DNA from: Onthovicinus sp900555545
GTDB taxonomy: Bacteria; Bacillota; Clostridia; Oscillospirales; Acutalibacteraceae
Length of the DNA: 64,000 nt
Assembly (NCBI GenBank): GCA_949296915.1
Contig: CASFPX010000005.1
Coordinates: forward strand, 102,270 to 166,269
Direction: 5' to 3'
Positions 55,000 through 63,215 of the stretch are shown one piece after another (positions within the stretch are counted from its first letter, which is position 1; each line of letters starts with the position of its first letter). The notes beneath the pieces are model-generated. The model did not search any database. It was given only the letters and a program-made list of their open reading frames with translations, and was not told the origin of the DNA. Both the position numbers and the translations under genes were made by a program.

Positions 55000-55715
55000 T
55001 TTGCACCCTCCGTAATCAGTTTATACCCGAGGCACTTGACCGTGATCAGGGACACCGGCTTGGAGGGGTTGGCCTCTATTTTTTCCCGGATGCGGCGGAT
55101 GTGCGCCATCAGAGAATTCTCGTAACCATAGGGGTTGTCGCCCCAGACCGCCTCACACAGTAGATCAATCGTGACGATTTTCCCCGCATTGCGGCACAGC
55201 GCGCGCAGGAGTTTGAATTCCGTGGCCGTGAGCGGGATTCGTTCCACACCTCGGACGACCTCCGCCCGATCGAAATCGAGTGCACAGGCGGCCAGCCGGA
55301 CGCTCCCCTCGCCATCAGCCCGCTCCGCAGGGTAACACCGGCGCAGGACCGCCCCCACCCGCAGGATCAGCTCCCGTGGCAGGAAGGGCTTGACTATATA
55401 GTCATCCGCCCCGAGTCCCAGGCCGCGGAACTTATCCTCGTCCTCGCCGCGTGCGGTGAGAAAGAGCACCGGGATGTCGCTCTCCGCCCGCATCTGCTCC
55501 AGCAGGGAAAAGCCATCCCCATCCGGGAGCATCACATCCAGCAGGGCGAGGTCGGGTTTCCACGCCCGTACAGCCGCAAGCGCCTCCCGAACGGTTCCGG
55601 CCGTTTTTAAATGCGTATAGCCCTCCGTCTGTAAAATCAACTGAACCATATCCAGCAGATCCTGTTCGTCATCCACGAGCAGGAGTTTTTTATTTTTCAG
55701 GGTATCAAATTCCAT
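54996..55715 (-). CDS. OmpR-family response regulator divergent from the LanFEG-like operon
   Basis: A 239-residue regulator. Receiver: LLVDDEQDLLDMV, phospho-acceptor Asp in LALLDVMLPDGDG, KPFLPRELILRV; the winged-helix domain ends with SLMAHIRRIREKIE and VKCLGYKLI. ATG at 55715 after GAGG. Its likely promoter carries TATACT within the palindrome ACTGTATACAGT (55729-55740), which may be an autoregulatory site. Confidence 0.92.
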   Translation of the reverse strand: MEFDTLKNKKLLLVDDEQDLLDMVQLILQTEGYTHLKTAGTVREALAAVRAWKPDLALLDVMLPDGDGFSLLEQMRAESDIPVLFLTARGEDEDKFRGLGLGADDYIVKPFLPRELILRVGAVLRRCYPAERADGEGSVRLAACALDFDRAEVVRGVERIPLTATEFKLLRALCRNAGKIVTIDLLCEAVWGDNPYGYENSLMAHIRRIREKIEANPSKPVSLITVKCLGYKLITEGAK

Positions 55716-55780
55716 GAACTGCCACCTCACTGTATACAGTATAACACAGGAAAGCGGCTGTGGAAGAGCGCTTTTTGAAA

Positions 55781-55835
55781 TGTAAGGTTATTGTAAGGCG
55801 GCGGAAAAAGGGGCGTAAGGTGCGCCGGGTATGAT
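55781..55835 (+). promoter_or_regulatory. GTAAGG repeats on an 11-bp lattice with -10 element, upstream of the LanF-like gene
   Basis: TGTAAGG at 55781-55787 and again at 55792-55798 (11-bp period), and CGTAAGG at 55814-55820 (22 bp further). The -10 TATGAT is at 55830-55835, with no recognisable -35 (AAAGGG at the expected place). This fits activation by the adjacent OmpR-type regulator. Confidence 0.65.
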
Positions 55836-55867
55836 AGTGCCAGTGAAACGAAAGGAGCAAGCACCGT

Positions 55868-56623
55868 ATGAACATGATCGAGACACAAAACCTGACCAAG
55901 CGGTATAAGGACTTTACTGCTGTATCCAACTTGAATTTACACATTCAAAAGGGGCGCATCTATGGATTCCTCGGCCCGAACGGCGCAGGGAAATCCACCA
56001 CCATGAAAATGCTCCTCGGCCTGACGGCCCCAACCTCCGGCAGTTTTACCGTGAACGGCATGACATACCCCGGCGACCGGATGCGGATCCTGCGGCAGGT
56101 GGGATCGTTTATCGAATCGCCCGCCTTTTACGGGAATTTGAGCGGTGAGGAAAATTTGGAGATCATCCGGAAAATCCTGGGGCTGCCCAAAATTTGTGTT
56201 GCGGAGGCGCTGGAGACCGTAGGGCTGACCGAACACCGCAAGCGGCTGACCAAGAAATATTCCCTTGGCATGAAGCAACGGCTGGGGCTGGCGGAGGCGC
56301 TGATCGGACAGCCGCCGATCCTGATCCTCGACGAACCGACCAACGGCCTGGACCCGGCAGGCATCCACGAGATCCGCACCCTGATCCGTTCGTTGCCCCA
56401 ACGGTACGACTGTACGGTACTCGTCTCCTCCCATCTGCTCAGTGAAATCGAACTGATGGCCGACGATGTAGGGATCCTCAATCATGGCCGTCTGTTGTTT
56501 GAGGGGACCAGCCCCCAGTTAAAAAACCATGCCGCCCAAATGGGCCTGCCTGTGGACAATCTGGAGGATACCTTCCTGGCGATGATTGAAGAGGACAACC
56601 GGAATCGGAGGGACGCACGATGA
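55868..56623 (+). CDS. LanF-like immunity ABC transporter ATPase
   Basis: A 251-residue ATPase. Walker A GPNGAGKST, signature YSLGMKQR, Walker B LILDEPTNGLDP. The Q-loop is replaced by Glu (GSFIESPAFYGNLSGEENL), the E-loop reported for lantibiotic-immunity ATPases such as NukF. It is followed by two overlapping permease genes, the LanFEG order. AAAGGAG site ten bases before the ATG. Confidence 0.9.
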   Translation: MNMIETQNLTKRYKDFTAVSNLNLHIQKGRIYGFLGPNGAGKSTTMKMLLGLTAPTSGSFTVNGMTYPGDRMRILRQVGSFIESPAFYGNLSGEENLEIIRKILGLPKICVAEALETVGLTEHRKRLTKKYSLGMKQRLGLAEALIGQPPILILDEPTNGLDPAGIHEIRTLIRSLPQRYDCTVLVSSHLLSEIELMADDVGILNHGRLLFEGTSPQLKNHAAQMGLPVDNLEDTFLAMIEEDNRNRRDAR

Positions 56624-57345
56624 CTTTTCAGCTGGAACTCAAAAAGCTCAAACGGACCGGATTCTTCCCGGCGATTCTGGGAGGCGGGGCAATCGCAGCG
56701 CTTTTCCCACTACTGAACACAGCGGCACGGCCGGAGATGTTTACGGGACAGCCACTCCCGGCACTGGATATTCTGATGAACGCCAACGGGCAAATGATCA
56801 TTATGCTGAACCTTTGCCTGGCGGTAATCGGCGCGTGTATACTGTACCACACGGAGTTCTCCGGCAACGCTATTCAGAAGATGGAGAGCATGCCAGTCAG
56901 CGCCGGGAAACTCTTTTTTGATAAAACGGTCATCCTGATGATCGCATTGCTCGCCGCACTGGTAATCGAGCACATCGCGCTGGCGTTCTGCGCGCTCCAC
57001 TGGTTCCCTGAACAGAGCGGACTTTTCACCGCACTGTTCAAGAATTTAGAATATGCCTTTGCGCTGATGATCCCGCCATGTATTATTCTAATGATTTTCT
57101 CTTCCCTGTGCCGGAATATGTGGATTACGCTGGGCGCAGGTGTGATCTGCATCTTTACCGTGAGTGTACTGCCGGCCGACAATCGGATTCTCTCATTTTT
57201 CCCATTCTCCCTCCCCTTCCAGACACTGGCGGGAGCGGAAGATTCCACTTGGATTTTTGCCACGCTGGCGGGTTGCGCCGCTGAGATCGTACTGGCTGTG
57301 CTGGCGGAGGCCATTCTCTTAAAATTGAGGAGGCGTTATGCATGA
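56620..57345 (+). CDS. LanE-like ABC permease
   Basis: A 241-residue permease with about six membrane helices. It starts FQLELKKLKRTGFFPAIL and has the MNANGQMIIMLNLCL segment of the MutE/EpiE family. It overlaps the ATPase gene by 4 nt and the next permease by 4 nt, so the three subunits are translationally coupled. Confidence 0.85.
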   Translation: MTFQLELKKLKRTGFFPAILGGGAIAALFPLLNTAARPEMFTGQPLPALDILMNANGQMIIMLNLCLAVIGACILYHTEFSGNAIQKMESMPVSAGKLFFDKTVILMIALLAALVIEHIALAFCALHWFPEQSGLFTALFKNLEYAFALMIPPCIILMIFSSLCRNMWITLGAGVICIFTVSVLPADNRILSFFPFSLPFQTLAGAEDSTWIFATLAGCAAEIVLAVLAEAILLKLRRRYA

Positions 57346-58106
57346 ACTTTTTTAAGCTGATCGGGGTGGAACTGCAAAAGATCCGCCGCTCCCATATCTT
57401 TTGGATCCTGCTCATCCCGGTGGTCCTGCTGTGGATCCCGACGCTCGTCAATTACGATTTTATCATGACCCCCGCAACTGAAGGGCTCTCCCCGGAGCAC
57501 AACTTTTTTATTCAGAGCTTTATGGGGCTGGCGTGGTTCATGTTCCCCGCCTCCATGGTCGTGTGCACAGTACTGCTCGTCCAAACGGAGCGCAGCCATG
57601 GCGGCATACTGAAAATGCTCACCCTCCCCGTCACCCCTGCGGCACTGTGCGCGGCAAAATTTGTTGTCCTGCTCCTGCTGGCGGCTGTACAGGTTGTATT
57701 GATGACCGTATGCTATTATCCCTGCGCATCCATCGTTTCGCACTTGAACGGCTACAACCTGATTCTCTCCCCGCTGTTCGTCCTGCGGGAGGCCGGGATC
57801 TTCTACCTGTCCGGTATCCCGATGGCGGCCGTCTTCTGGCTGATTGCCGTGTGCGTACGCACCCCGATCTTTTCCATGGGAATCGGGCTGGCATCCATCG
57901 TGCCGTCTGTACTGGCGATCAACACCAAGGTGTGGTTTGCCTATCCGATGTGCTATCCGTTCTACCGGATCATGATCCTGATGAATGGGCTGCCGAACGG
58001 CGACACCCACTTGGATCTGATTCCCCTGCTCCCGATGGCCATCGGCATCACAATCGTCTGCCTGACAGGCGCATGCCTGTTCTTTGGAAAAAGTGAAAGG
58101 AGATAA
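57342..58106 (+). CDS. LanG-like ABC permease
   Basis: A 254-residue permease with about six helices. NFFKLIGVELQKIRRSHIFWIL at the start and the RSHGGILKMLTLPVTPAAL motif are typical of MutG/EpiG subunits. It forms the transporter with the preceding LanF- and LanE-like proteins to expel lantibiotic-type peptides from the membrane. Confidence 0.85.
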   Translation: MNFFKLIGVELQKIRRSHIFWILLIPVVLLWIPTLVNYDFIMTPATEGLSPEHNFFIQSFMGLAWFMFPASMVVCTVLLVQTERSHGGILKMLTLPVTPAALCAAKFVVLLLLAAVQVVLMTVCYYPCASIVSHLNGYNLILSPLFVLREAGIFYLSGIPMAAVFWLIAVCVRTPIFSMGIGLASIVPSVLAINTKVWFAYPMCYPFYRIMILMNGLPNGDTHLDLIPLLPMAIGITIVCLTGACLFFGKSERR

Positions 58107-58112
58107 TCGATC

Positions 58113-58397
58113 ATGAAAAACAAATTACTCACTGCCGTCAGTTCGGTGATGGTGTTCGTTCCGTGGACCATTTTTCTGTTCCGCATGCACGACTGGGCGC
58201 TTCAATCCCCCGTTGCAGAAATTATGATCGGCTGCTACATCGCCTTTATGGTGTTCAGCGGCATTTTTACAAGCATGTGCTATGCCAAGGGCGGCGTTAA
58301 AAACAAACTGATGCAGATCTGCATGGTGATCAACGACGTGTACGCCTTCGGCGGACTGGTACTTGGCGCATGGGCGCTCTACTCCGCGCTGGCGTAA
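58113..58397 (+). CDS. Small three-helix membrane protein in the immunity operon
   Basis: A 94-residue hydrophobic protein with helices at about 5-25, 35-55 and 68-92. It is not recognised as a family, starts 6 nt after the LanG-like gene and has an AAAGGAGA site, so it belongs to the operon. A role as an accessory immunity peptide is possible but unproven. Confidence 0.65.
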   Translation: MKNKLLTAVSSVMVFVPWTIFLFRMHDWALQSPVAEIMIGCYIAFMVFSGIFTSMCYAKGGVKNKLMQICMVINDVYAFGGLVLGAWALYSALA

Positions 58398-58410
58398 GGG
58401 GGCCATTTTC

Positions 58411-58908
58411 ATGAGACGGATCAAGCGCGGGACGGCCATCCTATTGCTGGGTGTCTGTCTGCTGCTGGCGGCGGGCTGTACTGCTGTGGTACGGGATGGC
58501 GCCAACACCGCAAAGGAAAAAATTCTAAGCGGGTTCAACGAATTTTTACAGTCGATGAGCCCTTATGCATTGACGCGGGACTCCAAGCTGGTCGGAGAAC
58601 GGGAACTGGGCGAGGACTCCTATACCGGTCACTACACGGCGGACTATCGAGACTTTAGCGGAGAGGAAATCCTTTTCGGCGGCACCTCACTGCGGCGCGG
58701 CGGTGGACACTCCTTAACCGTTGCCTATACCCTTGAGGTCACAGCCGGCAGCGCATCACTCTACTGGCTGGAGAAGGGAACACGCCATCCCATCGCCGGG
58801 GACACCGGAACAGGTACGTATGCGATCACCCTCTCCGAGGGGGATAACTATATTGTCCTTGCTGGGAAGGGCTTTTCCGGGAATTTGTCCATCACAGCAG
58901 CGTCATGA
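58411..58908 (+). CDS. Lipoprotein ending the LanFEG-like operon (LanI-like by position)
   Basis: A 165-residue lipoprotein. The signal peptide (AILLLGVCLLLAAGC) has a lipobox; the mature protein ends in a beta-rich domain (HSLTVAYTLEVTAGSASLYW ... NYIVLAGKGFSGNLSI). Dedicated immunity lipoproteins (LanI) often accompany LanFEG, which suggests such a role here, but there is no clear sequence match. AAGGGGG site before the ATG at 58411. A decayed copy of its 3' end lies at 63003-63072. Confidence 0.72.
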   Translation: MRRIKRGTAILLLGVCLLLAAGCTAVVRDGANTAKEKILSGFNEFLQSMSPYALTRDSKLVGERELGEDSYTGHYTADYRDFSGEEILFGGTSLRRGGGHSLTVAYTLEVTAGSASLYWLEKGTRHPIAGDTGTGTYAITLSEGDNYIVLAGKGFSGNLSITAAS

Positions 58909-58954
58909 TAAAAGGGGCACGTTGCAGAGCCTATTCTGCAACGCGCCCTTTTAT
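58908..58954. terminator. Bidirectional terminator between the lipoprotein and APC permease genes
   Basis: ATAAAAGGG and CCCTTTTAT close an inner CGTTGCAGA / TCTGCAACG stem. Both convergent genes could use it. Confidence 0.8.
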
Positions 58955-58981
58955 ACTGGGTCTTTCTATTATTCTATCTGC

Positions 58982-60376
58982 TTATTCTGCCTCTTCACTG
59001 GCGGCCGCCCTTTCCGCCTCGGCATGGGCCTCTTCAATCTCACGCAGATCCACCTTACCCGCCTTGAGCCTGTAATAGCTGTAGACAAACAGGAATATGA
59101 CCATCGCGATCATCGCATATTTTTTCCAGCCGCCGAGCTGCGTGAACAGGCTTACCGTGATAATCAGCGAGCAGAACATCGCAAATATCATGGAGGCGTA
59201 AAACGCCGGCTTGGGCATGTGGAAAAAACTGTGCTTCCAGGCCTGCGGATATTTTTTGACCAGTTTGATCATGAACAGATTATTGATCGTATTGAGCACC
59301 ATGATCGGAATCATCATGACGGAAACCAATTCATCCAGCCCAAAATCTACAAAGATGGGGATGACGGCAATCAGGTACAAAAGGAGCATCATCACCCAGG
59401 GATATTCACGCTTTTTTGTCTTGATTCCGAGGAACTTCGGCAGCCATCCATCTTCCACCGTCGCCATCAGCGGATAGCGGATGCCGGCGATCGCACTGTA
59501 GAGCGAGGTGGCAATGGCAAAGCACGCACCGCCGATCATGAAGATCAGAAATACGGAATAGGGGAAAATCTCTCGCGCCACGACGCCGAGATTTTTGTCA
59601 GCCACCGCCTCAACGGGCAGCACGCCGGACGAAACAATCCCGATGAGAACATAGACGACAAGGATCACGACCGAAGAGAGTATAATCGCCTTGGGGAGCG
59701 TCCGCTTGGGGTCCTTCGCGTCGGAGGTCATGTCAATGGGCATGGTGGAACCCTGACAGGCAAAGCTGAGCAAAGCCACCGCATAGATAAAGCCTGTAAC
59801 GCCGCCCCCAAAATACCCTTCGGAGAAGGGATTGACGGAGGCCCAGTCGACCTTGGGTAGCCCCACCGCGATGTATATCAGCAGGGAAATAATCAAAACA
59901 CCCACCATGATTACGTTTAATATGCCCATCACCTTTCCGCCCAGCAGCGTGGTGGCAAAGAAAATCGTGATAATGACAAGTGCGATCAGCTCGCGGTAAT
60001 TGTCCAGCACCGGGAAGACCTCCGCCGCGTACTCCGCAATGGACAGGCCATACATGGCAAAGGCGAGGCCGGAGAACACCATGGAGATCGCGGAGACGCC
60101 TACCAGTAGCGGCGGCTGTAAGAGCGCCTGCTGACTGTAACGCCCGCCCGGCATTACAAACATGCCCGCCATAAATGTTTTGTAAAGATACGCAAAAAAG
60201 ACGACCACACACGCCAGTACAAGGGCGAACGGGAGGCTTTTTCCCGTTGCGGCGATAGCCGACCCAATCATCACAAAAATTCCCGAGCCAATACTGTTGC
60301 CGATGCCGTAGCTCGCCATCCCCATGACGCCGAGCTTCTTTTTCTCCTTGGCAGGAGACTCTGTTTTGACTGCCAT
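58982..60376 (-). CDS. APC family amino-acid permease
   Basis: A 464-residue transporter with about twelve helices. The first-helix motif GIGNSIGSGIFVMIG and the PKRTLPKAIILSS segment are typical of the amino acid-polyamine-organocation superfamily. Its start codon overlaps the stop of the PLP-redoxin fusion by one base (TAATG), so the two are translationally coupled. It probably imports the fusion enzyme's amino-acid substrate (inference). Confidence 0.88.
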   Translation of the reverse strand: MAVKTESPAKEKKKLGVMGMASYGIGNSIGSGIFVMIGSAIAATGKSLPFALVLACVVVFFAYLYKTFMAGMFVMPGGRYSQQALLQPPLLVGVSAISMVFSGLAFAMYGLSIAEYAAEVFPVLDNYRELIALVIITIFFATTLLGGKVMGILNVIMVGVLIISLLIYIAVGLPKVDWASVNPFSEGYFGGGVTGFIYAVALLSFACQGSTMPIDMTSDAKDPKRTLPKAIILSSVVILVVYVLIGIVSSGVLPVEAVADKNLGVVAREIFPYSVFLIFMIGGACFAIATSLYSAIAGIRYPLMATVEDGWLPKFLGIKTKKREYPWVMMLLLYLIAVIPIFVDFGLDELVSVMMIPIMVLNTINNLFMIKLVKKYPQAWKHSFFHMPKPAFYASMIFAMFCSLIITVSLFTQLGGWKKYAMIAMVIFLFVYSYYRLKAGKVDLREIEEAHAEAERAAASEEAE

Positions 60377-62154
60377 TACGCTTTTATCCCCCTCAAAATC
60401 TCTTTAATATTCGGTAAGTCTGCCATCGTCTTCGAATAATGGGCATAGGTCACCTTCAGGTTTTTATCAACAGTTATAAATGCAGGAAGCTGCAGGGCGC
60501 GCGGTCCTCCATCGGTCTCATCCGAATCCCCGAGGAGGGACTGGGCCAGCCCCTCAAACGCCCCTGAATGAAGAATGCGTTTGACATCTTTTCCGATGAT
60601 TTTACTAATAATTTTATCGCCCAATATCATGCCAAACGGGCTGTCCGCCTCGAACACATTGTACCGGTCATACAGCTTGCATAACGGGTCGGCGATCAAC
60701 TCAAACGGATATTTACTCTGAGCCGGTGCAAGTGTGCGCATATCCGACTGCATGACAAATTTTACGTCGCATCCCGCGGCTTTTAGGAGCGGATAAATCC
60801 CCTTGACAAATTGAAGCGTGGCCATGCAGATCTGGCAACCGTAATAACGGCTGAAAATAATCAGTGTAGAGCGACCCGGTCGAAGCTCCGTGCTGGATCC
60901 GTTTGGCAAATCATATACAAAGCCCTCCAGCCGGTCGCCGACCTTGAGCGTTTTATGATATGGCCGGCCGTTTTTCTCCCACTCGGCATAAACGGCATCC
61001 ATGCCATCTTTAAAACGATTCAGCGCCTTTTCAAGCGTTACACGCGCACAGGCGAGATTGATTCGCTGGTAGCCCCTGCCCGCCCGGCCGAACATCTCCC
61101 CGTTATCGAGATAGAGATGATTTTTCACAAGCATCTGACGCATTTCCACATGTGTGAGCCCCAGCCCGCGCACATCGAGCCACAGCAGATATGTACCCTC
61201 CAGCTCTATTACCCGCACTGCGGGGAAATGCTCCGCCATAAACGATTTTACCAGATCGGCGTTGCTCTGGACGACCGCGATCATCTCCTCGAGCCATTCA
61301 TCGCATTTTGTATAGGCCGCAATACACGCAGGATACGCAAAAACATTCAGCTGCATCGTCATATTGATGAGCGAGCACGCCATGGTGCGCGTTCTTGCAA
61401 GGTCATTGGGGATGATGATATTGGAGCACTGCAAACCCGCCAGATTGAATGTCTTGCTCGGTGCCGTGCACACGGCAATATTGTTCAGGACCCTTTTGCT
61501 GACCGTCGCCATCACCGTATGCTCAAATCCGGGCATGATGATATCGTTGTGAATCTCATCGTCGATGATAAATACGCCGTTGTCGCAGCAGATATCGGCA
61601 ACCCTTTTGAGCTCTTCGCGCGTCCACACCCGGCCTGTGGGGTTATGCGGATTGCAGAAGAGCAGCGCCGTGACCTCCTTTCGCGCGGCTTTGGCGCGCA
61701 GATCGTTAAAATTGATCTCATAGTGGCCGTTATGGTCGATCAGCTCACTGTAAACGATTTTACGGCTTTTCGCCGTTACGGCAAGATCAAAGGGGTAGTA
61801 AGCAGGTGTGAGGATGATGACCGATTCCGCCGGCTTGGTGACGGCGTCGATGATGACTGCCAGCGCGTCGACCACCCCCGGCGTGGTGAGGATCCATTCC
61901 TTTTTGATGTCAAAGCCGTGCCTGCGCTTCTGCCAGCTGATCACCGCATCATAATATTCCTCCGTGGGCTGGCTGTACCCGAGGATTTGTTTCTCGGCAC
62001 AGCTTTTGATGGCCTCTACGATCGGTGGAGCAGTTGGGAACTCCATATCCGCCGTGGACAGCGGCACATACTCCGTTGACGCTTCGGGAGCGCTGTCCCA
62101 TTTCATTGATCCGCACTTCGAACGATCTGGAACACTTGTAAAATCGTATTTCAT
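60376..62154 (-). CDS. PatB/MalY-type PLP C-S lyase fused to an AhpC/TSA-like redoxin
   Basis: A 592-residue fusion. Residues 1-390 are a class I/II PLP enzyme of the MalY/PatB type: STADMEFPTAPPIVEAI, FCNPHNPTGRVW and the PLP lysine in APSKTFNLAGLQCSN (about residue 233). Residues 405-592 are a thioredoxin-fold redoxin beginning KVGDRLEGFVYDLPNG, with a CxxC (YYGCQICMA, about 438-441) at the active-site position. The reading frame is continuous. GAGGAGGGG lies before the ATG at 62154. Likely a cystathionine/cysteine-conjugate beta-lyase with a built-in thiol-redox partner. Confidence 0.88.
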   Translation of the reverse strand: MKYDFTSVPDRSKCGSMKWDSAPEASTEYVPLSTADMEFPTAPPIVEAIKSCAEKQILGYSQPTEEYYDAVISWQKRRHGFDIKKEWILTTPGVVDALAVIIDAVTKPAESVIILTPAYYPFDLAVTAKSRKIVYSELIDHNGHYEINFNDLRAKAARKEVTALLFCNPHNPTGRVWTREELKRVADICCDNGVFIIDDEIHNDIIMPGFEHTVMATVSKRVLNNIAVCTAPSKTFNLAGLQCSNIIIPNDLARTRTMACSLINMTMQLNVFAYPACIAAYTKCDEWLEEMIAVVQSNADLVKSFMAEHFPAVRVIELEGTYLLWLDVRGLGLTHVEMRQMLVKNHLYLDNGEMFGRAGRGYQRINLACARVTLEKALNRFKDGMDAVYAEWEKNGRPYHKTLKVGDRLEGFVYDLPNGSSTELRPGRSTLIIFSRYYGCQICMATLQFVKGIYPLLKAAGCDVKFVMQSDMRTLAPAQSKYPFELIADPLCKLYDRYNVFEADSPFGMILGDKIISKIIGKDVKRILHSGAFEGLAQSLLGDSDETDGGPRALQLPAFITVDKNLKVTYAHYSKTMADLPNIKEILRGIKA

Positions 62155-62192
62155 TATACCCCTCCTCACGAAAACAAAAAATTATATTATTG

Positions 62193-62221
62193 ATCATAGC
62201 ACAATTATTTGACAAGGTCAA
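62193..62221 (-). promoter_or_regulatory. Promoter for the PLP-redoxin/permease operon
   Basis: On the minus strand TTGACC (62221-62216), 17-bp spacer, TATGAT (62198-62193). Its -35 lies inside the spacer of the divergent promoter. Confidence 0.75.
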
Positions 62222-62237
62222 TAAAATTTGATAATAT
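62209..62237 (+). promoter_or_regulatory. Promoter for the PuuD-like gene
   Basis: TTGACA, 17-bp spacer, TAATAT. Together with the divergent -35 it forms the near-palindrome TTGAC-AAG-GTCAA (62209-62221). Confidence 0.75.
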
Positions 62238-62277
62238 AAAGATAAAATTCAGTATAATCAGACGAATGAGGCCGTTT

Positions 62278-62988
62278 ATGGAAAAAATTACAATTGCAAT
62301 CCCCCAAATGGGAAACAGTCTTTTCCGCAAGTATATGAAAAGCAAATATGTGCAGAGCCTTGAACGTGCGGGCGCTGAGGTCCGGTGGATCGAGCTGGAG
62401 GACCTCTCACATGCCGTTGGTGCGGCAACTGCGTGCGACGGTCTGCTCCTCCCCGGTGGGGCCGACGTGGCCCCGGAGCTCTATGGGGAGGAACGTTCGG
62501 AGAAGTGCGGAAAGCCGAATGTTCTTCGCGACGCAGCCGAGCCCGCCATCCTGCGCGAATTTATGAAAACCGGGAAACCGGTGCTGGCGATCTGCCGTGG
62601 TATCCAAATCGTGAACGTGTGCTTTGGCGGTACGTTGTTTCAGGATATCAAGGACCGCCAGCAGGTTCGTCACTCCGATTTTTTGAACCGTGCACGGGGC
62701 ACACATCTCATCGAGATCAGCTGCACGTCCAAGCTGTATGAGATCGTTCAAAATGCGCAAATCATGGTTAACAGTATCCATCATCAGGCGGTAAAAACGG
62801 TTGGCGAGGGCCTTGTGGCTACAGCCAAAAGTTCCGACGGCTTTATTGAGGCGCTGGAAAAGCCAGACTATGGATTTCTGGTGGCCGTCCAATGGCACCC
62901 TGAACATTTAAGCAAAAATGATGCGCTGCAACAGGTGCTGTTCGACGCATTCATCGCAGCATGTAAAACATCAGTGGTCAACGCTTAG
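62278..62988 (+). CDS. Gamma-glutamyl hydrolase, peptidase C26/PuuD family
   Basis: A 236-residue class I glutamine-amidotransferase-fold hydrolase. The nucleophile Cys is in LAICRGIQIVNV, the catalytic His in AVQWHPEH, and the oxyanion region is LLLPGGADVAPELYG. PuuD-type enzymes cleave gamma-glutamyl bonds (gamma-glutamyl-GABA and related). The ATG at 62278 follows GAGG. It is divergent from the lyase operon and shares its promoter region. Confidence 0.88.
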   Translation: MEKITIAIPQMGNSLFRKYMKSKYVQSLERAGAEVRWIELEDLSHAVGAATACDGLLLPGGADVAPELYGEERSEKCGKPNVLRDAAEPAILREFMKTGKPVLAICRGIQIVNVCFGGTLFQDIKDRQQVRHSDFLNRARGTHLIEISCTSKLYEIVQNAQIMVNSIHHQAVKTVGEGLVATAKSSDGFIEALEKPDYGFLVAVQWHPEHLSKNDALQQVLFDAFIAACKTSVVNA

Positions 62989-63002
62989 CCAAAAGACTCT
63001 TG

Positions 63003-63072
63003 GGGGGGATCATCACATCATCCTCACGGGGAGAGCTTTTCCTGGAATCTGTCCATCACAACAGCAGCATGA
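63003..63072 (+). pseudogene. Decayed copy of the 3' end of the lipoprotein gene at 58411
   Basis: These 70 bases align with the last 70 coding bases of the lipoprotein gene (58839-58908), with about 50 identical positions and one single-base deletion that shifts frame. The remnant reads GGDHHIILTG, then after the shift FSWNLSITTAA and a stop, against EGDNYIVLAG and FSGNLSITAAS. No start or upstream part is present. Confidence 0.7.
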
Positions 63073-63075
63073 TAT

Positions 63076-63112
63076 AAAATATGCCGGGAGAGCATTCTCC
63101 CGGCATATTTTT
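63076..63112. terminator. Perfect bidirectional terminator after the remnant
   Basis: A 15-bp stem AAATATGCCGGGAGA / TCTCCCGGCATATTT with GCAT loop and TTTTT; A-rich on the left, so it can also stop minus-strand transcription. Confidence 0.9.
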
Positions 63113-63123
63113 GATAATCATCA

Positions 63124-63215
63124 GGCAGGAATTCTCCCGCCCGGCAAAATTTCAAGTTGCCGCCGCAATCCGTTCCCGTCGAATCGATCGGATGATGCAA
63201 CGTAAGTCTACAAGG
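63124..63215. repeat. Repeat copy 1 (3' end of membrane-protein gene)
   Basis: This stretch is nearly the same as 63913-64000 (copy 2). It covers the 3' end and downstream flank of the membrane-protein gene, indicating a tandem gene duplication. Confidence 0.8.

Noticed and set aside
62918..63205. 95-codon plus-strand frame after the PuuD-like gene
   Set aside because: It runs across the PuuD end, the lipoprotein remnant and the terminator hairpin with no ribosome site; the remnant explains its apparent similarity to a frame inside the lipoprotein gene.
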